Positions 1 through 5,324 of a DNA stretch of 11,720 nucleotides are shown one piece after another. Source of the DNA: Hungateiclostridiaceae bacterium UBA3922. GTDB lineage: Bacteria > Bacillota > Clostridia > Acetivibrionales > DTU013. Under the pieces are notes generated by a model. That model was not told where the DNA came from and searched no databases. It was given only the letters and a program-made list of their open reading frames with translations. Where the stretch lies: the NCBI GenBank assembly GCA_002386045.1, contig DGEQ01000151.1:1-11720 (forward strand). The letters are read 5' to 3'. Each line of letters begins with the position of its first letter. The first letter of the stretch is position 1. The position numbers and the translations under genes were made by a program.

Positions 1-19
1 AGATGTGTATAAGAGACAG
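1..19 (+). other. Tn5 mosaic-end sequencing adapter (artefact)
   Basis: These 19 bases match exactly the hyperactive Tn5 transposase mosaic end found in tagmentation (Nextera-type) library adapters. The match begins at base 1 and stops where recognisable coding sequence begins, which is what untrimmed adapter at a contig end looks like. It should be treated as non-genomic. A genuine Tn5 end is unlikely because no transposon sequence lies on the outer side and the position is the very first base. Confidence 0.95.
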
Positions 20-21
20 GT

Positions 22-108
22 TCGATAGTACAGCAACGCAGCAGGGAGCTTGACGAACTGATCCTGCTGTATGTGCGGATGAAAAATCATGATCTGAACG
101 ATCCATAA
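22..108 (+). CDS. Spo0E-like aspartyl-phosphate phosphatase, C-terminal fragment
   Basis: An open frame runs from the adapter junction to TAA at 106-108 and gives 28 residues, including QQRSRELDELILLYVRMKN. The SRELDELI core matches the SxxLDxLI signature of the Spo0E family. These are small (about 50-60 residue) helical-hairpin proteins that dephosphorylate Spo0A~P and so restrain sporulation. Roughly the first half is missing because the contig begins inside the gene. The 3' end overlaps the convergent ECF S-component gene by 22 bases. The call rests on one short motif, but that motif is distinctive. If correct, it supports a spore-forming Firmicute. Start, promoter and full length cannot be seen. 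Confidence 0.68.
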   Translation, partial: SIVQQRSRELDELILLYVRMKNHDLNDP

Positions 109-887
109 AGCATGATCACCAAAAAAGGCAGAACGACCAGAGTCACAGCTATACTCCCGGTGCCCTGCAACGGACGAGTCCAGTCATTGAATGCCTCTCC
201 TGCAATAAAGCAAGCGGCTGCAATTCCAGAAAAAAAAGCCCCGGTCGAACCGGTCATGACCATAAAAGGATAGAGTTTGTCTGCTGACGGTCTGCTGATA
301 TCTTTCGGGTGCATCAGATCGGTCCACAGGAGTTTATATTTGCTTGCCGTTCTGTAAAGGAGCGGGAGCAGGATAGGGCCGAACAACAATGTGGTTACAG
401 TGTTGTTGAGCGCGATTATGGTTGCTGGTGCCGGGAAATTCGTGATTTTCAGCAGGTTCAGCCCCCATGCGATCGTGACGGCACAGGCGATGCTCGCTAT
501 GGTGCTGACGATGCCGAACCTGGCCAGCTTCCACGGGGAATTGATCGTAGGGGCCCGGTCTTCGCCATGCCTCTGCTTTATGTGATACCAAAGCCTGTAC
601 GGTATGTAAGCATTGAGAAAGTTCCCGATAAATCCGAACAAAGACCCCGGAGAGAGGGTACCGAAAAAATCTCCTCCCAGGTTCCCGATGGCAGAGCCCC
701 ATGCGCCTGCCGGGCCGAATAAAAGGCCGAATACCACCGGCAGCAATGACGCAGGCCTTATCTCCGTTATGCCGGGGATTATGGCTATCGACTTGGTGGG
801 CAGCAGGAAAAGCATATAGATACCTGCGCACAGCACCGTTATTGCCACCATCATGCTGTATTTCCACATCGATACGATTTCTTTCAT
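87..887 (-). CDS. ECF transporter S component (substrate-binding membrane subunit)
   Basis: A 266-residue hydrophobic protein with about six predicted membrane segments, at roughly residues 10-28, 42-60, 75-95, 122-142, 155-176 and 238-260 with further hydrophobic stretches. A Gly-rich loop with FGPAGAWGSAIGN and GDFFGTLSPGSLFGFIGN at about 57-90 is typical of energy-coupling-factor S components, which capture a vitamin or metal and use shared EcfA/EcfT subunits. It is longer than the usual 170-200 residues, with extra sequence around 185-230. The ATG at 885-887 is preceded by GGAGGA (plus-strand 896-901) at 8 nt. No EcfA or EcfT gene lies nearby, so it probably uses a shared module encoded elsewhere. 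The ligand cannot be told from sequence; the Arg-Pro before the second segment vaguely recalls QueT-type proteins, but I would not assign it. Confidence 0.75.
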   Translation of the reverse strand: MKEIVSMWKYSMMVAITVLCAGIYMLFLLPTKSIAIIPGITEIRPASLLPVVFGLLFGPAGAWGSAIGNLGGDFFGTLSPGSLFGFIGNFLNAYIPYRLWYHIKQRHGEDRAPTINSPWKLARFGIVSTIASIACAVTIAWGLNLLKITNFPAPATIIALNNTVTTLLFGPILLPLLYRTASKYKLLWTDLMHPKDISRPSADKLYPFMVMTGSTGAFFSGIAAACFIAGEAFNDWTRPLQGTGSIAVTLVVLPFLVIMLYGSFRS

Positions 888-989
888 GCCTCTGGTCCTC
901 CGGGCTGATCATGTCCATGTGCCGGCCCTGCGGCTCACACAGTGTTCCCTGTTTTTTTACGACACTTACGGCGGTTTTGTTTCTCAGAT

Positions 990-998
990 ATTGTACCA
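990..998 (-). promoter_or_regulatory. Possible extended -10 promoter for the minus-strand ECF gene
   Basis: On the minus strand this reads TGGTACAAT, a TGn-TACAAT extended -10 element about 100 bases upstream of the ATG at 887. No good -35 element is found at the expected distance. The implied leader contains short self-complementary stretches (GCCG/CGGC) near the ribosome binding site. This is weak evidence. Confidence 0.33.
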
Positions 999-1154
999 TT
1001 TTTCTGAAAGGATCGTATATAGCAGCCAATATACCGGGCGTGCCGCCAGGGACAAAATGAAAAAAAGGTATGGCATTTGCGAAAAAAATATGTTAACATG
1101 TTTGAAAGGCGGTATTCGAAAGAAACCGTACTTTTGAAATCATCAGAAACACGA

Positions 1155-1175
1155 CTTATATCCTTCGGGAATAAG
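1155..1175 (+). promoter_or_regulatory. UUCG-capped leader hairpin just upstream of an RBS
   Basis: CTTAT pairs with ATAAG and TCC with GGA around a TTCG loop closed by C-G, leaving a single bulged A. This gives an 8-bp stem with the especially stable C(UUCG)G tetraloop. It ends 3 bases before the GGGAGG ribosome binding site of the gene at 1194, so it lies in that mRNA's leader. It could protect the 5' end or limit ribosome access. There is no T-run, so it is not a terminator. Confidence 0.5.
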
Positions 1176-1193
1176 AGCGGGAGGTCGATAGTA

Positions 1194-1781
1194 ATGGAAA
1201 AAGCAATCAGCAGGAAAAAGTTCGAGACAAGACAGATCGCCATCGTCGGCATGCTCTCGGCGATATCGATAGTGCTGGGAGCATCGGGCGTCGGATTCAT
1301 ACCTCTGCCCATGGCCAAGGCGACCATCATGCACATCCCTGTGATCATAGGGGCGATCCTGGAAGGGCCCGTGGTGGGGATGGCAGCAGGGTTGATTTTC
1401 GGGATATTCAGCATCGTCCAGAACCTCACTAATCCGTCGCTTCTTTCATTCGCATTCCTCAATCCGCTTGTATCGGTACTGCCCAGGATGCTTATAGGCG
1501 TCACCACGCATTATTCGCACAGGATACCTTTTATAAGGAACAGTGTCCTTAAGATAGCGGTGAGCGCGGTGGTCGGGACGCTGACGAATACCGTTGGAGT
1601 GCTTGGCATGATATACCTTCTCTACGCGGAAGAATTCGCGCAGGCCATGAAGCTAGATGTCAGCAAAGCGGCAGCGGGGATCGCCGGGATCGGACTGACG
1701 AACGCGCCAGGCGAGATGATCGTTTCGGTGGCGCTGTCGATACCGATAGTGCTGGCTGTGAGGAAGATGCTGAAGAAATGA
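1194..1781 (+). CDS. ECF transporter S component, ECF_trnsprt (PF12822) type
   Basis: A 195-residue membrane protein with about six hydrophobic segments (roughly 14-33, 46-60, 62-78, 88-104, 117-142 and 172-190). The stretch PLPMAKATIMHIPVIIG at 38-54, followed by GAILEGPVVGMAAGLIFG, is characteristic of the PF12822 group of S components, which bind a cofactor precursor and dock on a shared EcfA-A'-T module. The ligand cannot be assigned; pantothenate and pyridoxine-type transporters fall in this broad group. I chose the ATG at 1194 rather than the in-frame ATG at 1077 because GGGAGG (1179-1184) lies 9 nt upstream and family similarity begins there. No energising subunits are nearby. It is divergent from the other S component, and the terminator at 1891-1926 probably ends its transcript. 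Confidence 0.82.
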   Translation: MEKAISRKKFETRQIAIVGMLSAISIVLGASGVGFIPLPMAKATIMHIPVIIGAILEGPVVGMAAGLIFGIFSIVQNLTNPSLLSFAFLNPLVSVLPRMLIGVTTHYSHRIPFIRNSVLKIAVSAVVGTLTNTVGVLGMIYLLYAEEFAQAMKLDVSKAAAGIAGIGLTNAPGEMIVSVALSIPIVLAVRKMLKK

Positions 1782-1890
1782 CGGCATTTGAGAACGGTCT
1801 GAAAATGTCTGCAGAGACAGACGGATGAATGCCGGATAAGAAAACGACCTGAAAATCAGGCACTTTTGAAAATGTATCGCTGGAAGCAGG
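1782..1890 (+). ncRNA. Hairpin-rich 3' region; candidate structured RNA
   Basis: Immediately after the stop codon CGGCATT (1782-1788) can pair with AATGCCG (1828-1834), enclosing a small GTCTG/CAGAC hairpin (1807-1811 with 1818-1822). A separate hairpin CCTGA-AAA-TCAGG follows at 1848-1860. The phrase CTGAAAAT occurs twice (1799-1806 and 1849-1856) in a similar AACGRYCTGAAAAT context. Together with the terminator that follows, this makes a compact region of about 145 nt of paired elements with no reading frame. It may simply be a stabilised 3' UTR, or it may be a small RNA released from it. I do not recognise a known family. Confidence 0.3.
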
Positions 1891-1926
1891 GCGGGATGTG
1901 GACGGTCACATCCCGCTTTTGTGTTT
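1891..1926 (+). terminator. Rho-independent terminator
   Basis: A perfect 10-bp stem, GCGGGATGTG (1891-1900) with CACATCCCGC (1907-1916), encloses a 6-nt loop and is followed directly by TTTTGTGTTT. It lies 110 bases after the ECF S-component stop and before the next promoter, so it separates the two transcription units. Confidence 0.88.
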
Positions 1927-1927
1927 A

Positions 1928-1946
1928 TCCGGGGATATCTCCCGGA
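1928..1946. repeat. Short inverted repeat
   Basis: TCCGGG and CCCGGA flank a 7-base centre, giving a 6-bp stem with a possible extra G-T pair. It lies just past the terminator T-run and about 65 bases upstream of the -35 element at 2012. It could be a second hairpin supporting termination or a protein-binding site. The rest of the interval to 2011 shows nothing recognisable. Confidence 0.35.
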
Positions 1947-2011
1947 ACACGAGCAATCTCATCTCACAGGACCCGGAGGACATCCAGGAAGAATTAAGGG
2001 AACCAGGTGTT

Positions 2012-2039
2012 TTGACAATAAGTGAATCCATGCTATAAT
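2012..2039 (+). promoter_or_regulatory. Sigma-A promoter with consensus -35 and extended -10
   Basis: TTGACA (2012-2017) and TATAAT (2034-2039) both match the consensus perfectly, with a 16-nt spacer. TG at 2031-2032 adds an extended -10. Transcription should begin near 2046, leaving a leader of about 45 nt before the gene at 2092. The match is good enough to imply strong constitutive expression of the downstream operon unless a repressor acts. Confidence 0.9.
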
Positions 2040-2091
2040 ACATTTTAAATGATGGATTTACCTTTTACACCAGTGGAAAAGGAGCACGAAG

Positions 2092-2589
2092 ATGGGACTT
2101 TACGGGCAGTGGAAAAAGACCGTGGAAGGACTTGCGACCCCGTTGCAGCAGAACGCTTTCTGGGCGGATTATTTCGAAAAGGAAAAGGAGAATTACCGCC
2201 GTATACTCGGCAGGCGCATCGAAAAGCTTGATGGGAAGCTGAAGGACCTTGCCGATGAGTACGGGATGGATCCGGTGATGTTCACGGGATTCCTGGACGG
2301 TATCAACACCAGCCTGAAGGAAGAACTGGACCTTGATTCGCTGGAAGAGGAAACGGAACTGTCGGCGGAAATAGATTTCGAGAAGCTTTACTGGAACATG
2401 CATGAGGCAAAGGCGGACTGGCTGTACGACCTGGAGGAATGGGAAGGCATCCTTTCCGCGGAAAGGAGAAAGGAGCTCGCGAAAGAATTCAGGCTGTCGA
2501 AGATGGCAGTCAGCAATAAGGTCGGCAGGAACGACCCCTGCCCCTGCGGAAGCGGAAAGAAGTACAAGAAGTGCTGCGGTGCCGGCTGA
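2092..2589 (+). CDS. SEC-C metal-binding motif protein
   Basis: A 165-residue acidic protein whose last 20 residues hold a SEC-C motif, GRNDPCPCGSGKKYKKCC (145-162). Cys150, Cys152, Cys161 and Cys162 are the expected zinc ligands, the same motif that ends SecA. The N-terminal 140 residues look helical and charged (coiled-coil-like stretch about 27-60) and match no domain I recognise. The ATG at 2092 is set by AAGGAG at 2079-2084, 7 nt upstream, directly behind a consensus promoter. It is the first gene of the unit that continues into isocitrate dehydrogenase 88 bases later. It is not a SecA fragment because there are no helicase motifs. The function of stand-alone SEC-C proteins of this size is unclear; ribosome or SecB/SecA association is only a guess. 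Confidence 0.8.
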   Translation: MGLYGQWKKTVEGLATPLQQNAFWADYFEKEKENYRRILGRRIEKLDGKLKDLADEYGMDPVMFTGFLDGINTSLKEELDLDSLEEETELSAEIDFEKLYWNMHEAKADWLYDLEEWEGILSAERRKELAKEFRLSKMAVSNKVGRNDPCPCGSGKKYKKCCGAG

Positions 2590-2677
2590 AAACGTGAGGC
2601 CGGACAGAACATCGGGAAATAAATGACCGGAATGCCGGGAGACAAAGGACTTATACGAATGAAAGGATGGAATGCTG

Positions 2678-3901
2678 ATGGTTGGGAAAATCAAAATGCA
2701 AAATCCCATAGTCGAGATGGACGGGGACGAAATGACCAGGATCATCTGGAAACTTATCAAGGATGAACTGTTGACCCCATATATCGAACTGAACACCGAG
2801 TATTACGATCTCGGGCTGAAACACCGCGATGAGACTGAAGACCGGGTGACCATCGACGCTGCGATGGCGACGAAAAAGCACAGGGTCGCCGTCAAGTGCG
2901 CAACGATCACACCCAATGCCCAGAGAGTCGAGGAGTACAACCTCAGGCAGATGTGGAAAAGTCCCAACGGGACCATAAGGGCAATACTGGACGGCACTGT
3001 TTTCAGGGCTCCGATCATAGTGAAGGGCATCAGGCCTTTCGTCAGGACATGGAAGAAGCCGATAACACTGGCAAGGCATGCTTACGGCGACATTTACAAG
3101 GACCTTGAGTACCGCGTGGAAGGGCCGGGTACGGCTGAACTGGTATTCAGGGGGAAGGACGGAAACGAGATATTCCGCGACACTATCCATGATTTCAGCG
3201 GACCCGGAGTCATGCTGGGCATGCACAATACCGACGAATCCATCCGCAGCTTTGCCAGGGCATGCTTCAATTACGCGCTTGAAGTCAGGCAGGACCTCTG
3301 GTTTGCCACGAAGGACACCATTTCGAAGAAATATGACCACACCTTTAAAGACATATTCCAGGAGATGTATGAAAAAGAATACGGTGAGAAGTTCAGGGAA
3401 GCAGGGATAGAGTATTTCTATACGCTCATCGATGATGCCGTTGCCAGGGTCATCAGGTCGGAAGGCGGCTTTATCTGGGCGTGCAAGAATTACGACGGGG
3501 ATGTGATGTCCGATATGGTCGCCTCGGCTTACGGAAGCCTTGCAATGATGACATCGGTACTGGTCTCGCCTGACGGATGCTATGAGTACGAGGCGGCCCA
3601 CGGTACGGTCACGAGGCATTACTACAGGCATCTCAGGGGAGAAGAAACCTCCACCAATTCGATGGCAACGCTTTTTGCATGGACGGGGGCGCTCAGGAAA
3701 AGGGGCGAACTGGACGGGAACGGCGAACTCACAGGCTTCGCTGACGACCTTGAGGCTGCCGCCATCAGGACTATAGAAGAAGGTGTGATGACAGGGGACC
3801 TTGCAGCCCTCTCCGAGTTGGAAGACAAAAAGGTTGTCAACACCGCAGGTTTCCTCAGGGAGATCCGCAAGCGCCTCGATCAGATCCTCTCCGAAAAATA
3901 G
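2678..3901 (+). CDS. icd: NADP-dependent isocitrate dehydrogenase (eukaryotic-like dimeric type)
   Basis: Converts isocitrate plus NADP+ to 2-oxoglutarate, CO2 and NADPH in the cytosol. The protein (407 residues from this start) aligns end to end with the homodimeric IDH1/IDH2-like subfamily rather than E. coli Icd. Visible are VEMDGDEMTR near the N-terminus, SPNGTIRAILDGTVFR with substrate arginines, ARHAYGD with the Arg equivalent to human IDH1 Arg132, TKDTISKKYD with the catalytic Lys, the family signature NYDGDVMSDMVASAYGSLAM, and EAAHGTVTRH, whose Arg-His pair selects NADP+. All key residues are intact. ATG codons at 2672 and 2678 are both possible after AAGGATGG (2663-2670); I prefer 2678 on spacing. 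The next gene starts 14 bases after the stop, implying co-transcription. No other TCA-cycle gene is nearby, which would suit a 2-oxoglutarate/NADPH biosynthetic role. Confidence 0.95.
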   Translation: MVGKIKMQNPIVEMDGDEMTRIIWKLIKDELLTPYIELNTEYYDLGLKHRDETEDRVTIDAAMATKKHRVAVKCATITPNAQRVEEYNLRQMWKSPNGTIRAILDGTVFRAPIIVKGIRPFVRTWKKPITLARHAYGDIYKDLEYRVEGPGTAELVFRGKDGNEIFRDTIHDFSGPGVMLGMHNTDESIRSFARACFNYALEVRQDLWFATKDTISKKYDHTFKDIFQEMYEKEYGEKFREAGIEYFYTLIDDAVARVIRSEGGFIWACKNYDGDVMSDMVASAYGSLAMMTSVLVSPDGCYEYEAAHGTVTRHYYRHLRGEETSTNSMATLFAWTGALRKRGELDGNGELTGFADDLEAAAIRTIEEGVMTGDLAALSELEDKKVVNTAGFLREIRKRLDQILSEK

Positions 3902-3915
3902 CGGGAGTTGGTTTT

Positions 3916-5166
3916 GTGCTGCAGTTGGCGGGTGCGATAGCAGCGGAAATGTTCAGGGCATTTTTTACAGATTACCTGTTCATGGTTATGTGCCTGTTGG
4001 TGATAACCTTTATAAGGTCGCATTATCGCACCTGGTCAGAACTGCGTGAGGAGGCATACGGCAATATCGGACCCGGCCTGAAACAGGCCGCTGAGAAACT
4101 GATACTGGCCGGACTGGCCGGAGGCTTTGCCGTCAGTTTCCTTGCCGTGGCGGCAGGGGTAACTATCGAAACAGATACTGTAAGGTATCTGTTTTACATT
4201 ATGTGCCTGCTGATCCTGTTCGACCTGAGGTTCGTGAGTTTCCCGTATGCGGCAGGTCTGCTTGCGGCTGCAAGCTATGTTTTCAATGGGCTGGACGTGA
4301 ATGTGCCGTCGCTGCTTTGCCTTGCGGCAATACTGCAGATGCTTGAAGCATTCCTGGTGTACATCGGCAGGAATGGCGGACACATACCCGTATATATACA
4401 TCATGATGGCGAGATAGCCGGAGCATTTCTGAAAAAAAGATTCTGGATAATACCGGTCGTATTCATGACATACCTTGTGCAGCCCGGAACACTGCTGCCG
4501 GAGTCCGTATCGGGCCTGGCCACGCCCTTTGGCCCGAAGACCGCGGCCGGGATAGCAGGAGCGCTGGGGCTCGACTGTTTGATGGCTATGCTCCTGCATT
4601 CGGACATTTCGATATCGACGCAGCCCGAGAAAAAGTCCGCCAGGAGCGCTGCAGCCCTGTTTGGACTTGGGGGCGTGCTGCTGATCCTGGCGCTGGTCTC
4701 AAGGGATATAGACTGGGTCGGCTGCGTCGGGGCCGTCTTGTGCATCGCCGGGCGGGAAGGCATATCCATGTGGTCCGTAATGGCCGAAAAGAACGGAACA
4801 CCGCTGTTTGGCGCGGTCAGGCGCGGGCTGAGGGTACTCGACGTGCTCCCTGGAAGCAATGCGCAGGCGATGGGCATCCTGAGAGGCGATATCATCCTGA
4901 GCATCAACAACATGGACATCCAGACGGAGGAAGGCATAAACGAGGCTTTGAAAGGATATCCCGTTTATACATGGATCAAAGTGCTCAGGGATGGAGAGGA
5001 AAAACTGCTGGAATACAGGTGTTACCCGGACGGATACAACAGGCTCGGTATCATAACCGTACCGAGGGAGAGGGAAGTGACATACCGGATAGCCTGGCTC
5101 GAAAACATGAACATAATCAGGAACATAGTCAGCCGTTTCAGGAAAGATATGGACAAACAGGCCTGA
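3916..5166 (+). CDS. Polytopic membrane protein with C-terminal PDZ domain (MinJ-like architecture)
   Basis: A 416-residue protein with about eight hydrophobic segments (around 17-33, 62-82, 90-104, 108-124, 131-150, 175-190, 246-262 and 266-280), followed by a PDZ domain at about 303-382. The PDZ shows the usual VLPGSNAQAMGILRGDIILS core, a carboxylate-binding loop followed by GDxI. A charged tail ends the protein. The order of many membrane helices then a single PDZ recalls Bacillus MinJ/YvjB, a division-site scaffold that binds DivIVA and MinD, but sequence similarity to MinJ is not certain. It has no protease domain. The start is GTG at 3916, with GGGAG at 3902-3906, 9 nt away. It sits 14 bases after icd. 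A neutral name is safest: PDZ-domain membrane protein. Confidence 0.75.
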   Translation: MLQLAGAIAAEMFRAFFTDYLFMVMCLLVITFIRSHYRTWSELREEAYGNIGPGLKQAAEKLILAGLAGGFAVSFLAVAAGVTIETDTVRYLFYIMCLLILFDLRFVSFPYAAGLLAAASYVFNGLDVNVPSLLCLAAILQMLEAFLVYIGRNGGHIPVYIHHDGEIAGAFLKKRFWIIPVVFMTYLVQPGTLLPESVSGLATPFGPKTAAGIAGALGLDCLMAMLLHSDISISTQPEKKSARSAAALFGLGGVLLILALVSRDIDWVGCVGAVLCIAGREGISMWSVMAEKNGTPLFGAVRRGLRVLDVLPGSNAQAMGILRGDIILSINNMDIQTEEGINEALKGYPVYTWIKVLRDGEEKLLEYRCYPDGYNRLGIITVPREREVTYRIAWLENMNIIRNIVSRFRKDMDKQA

Positions 5167-5324
5167 ACATATCGGTCACGGGCCGTGTCCCGGAACAAAA
5201 CCGGGGCCGCGGCAGTATATATACCAGGCGTGCAGATCACAGGACGTGAAGACCTGTGGCGCTTCATAAATGCATACCATGCGCGCAGAGCAGCATCGGT
5301 GTGCTCATGGAAGGAGGAAACCGA
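5167..5324 (+). other. Intergenic spacer with weak GC-rich hairpin
   Basis: These 158 bases separate the PDZ and BMP genes. A GC-rich hairpin (CCCGG 5189-5193 with CCGGG 5201-5205, extendable through a bulge) has no T-run, so read-through is expected. I see no clear promoter. Open frames here lack ribosome binding sites and look accidental. AAGGAGG at 5311-5317 belongs to the downstream gene. Confidence 0.4.

Larger units (their letters stand above)
888..1193. other. Divergent intergenic region between two ECF S-component genes
   Basis: These 306 bases separate the starts of two divergently transcribed S-component genes. They hold the ribosome binding site and a possible extended -10 for the minus gene, an A-rich tract, a 10-nt palindrome ATGTTAACAT at 1090-1099, a UUCG hairpin at 1155-1175 and the GGGAGG site at 1179-1184 for the plus gene. 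I looked for preQ1, THF, TPP, cobalamin and FMN riboswitch hallmarks by eye and did not find a convincing one. Open frames run through the region but have no supported starts. Confidence 0.6.

Noticed and set aside
1..19. Genuine Tn5/IS50 insertion
   Set aside because: Only the 19-base mosaic end is present, at base 1, with no transposon body; library adapter is far more likely.
901..960. Cobalamin-like phrases (GGGAA, CGGAGGACC) on the minus strand upstream of the ECF gene
   Set aside because: Only scattered words match; the conserved order and spacing of a B12 riboswitch is absent and the leader is too short.
334..1029. Long minus-strand frame running through the ECF gene start and its upstream region
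   Set aside because: It uses a TTG start with no ribosome binding site and overlaps the well-supported ECF gene in another frame; its product has no recognisable features.
5183..5212. GC-rich hairpin after the PDZ gene as a terminator
   Set aside because: The stem is bulged and there is no T-run, so intrinsic termination is not supported.
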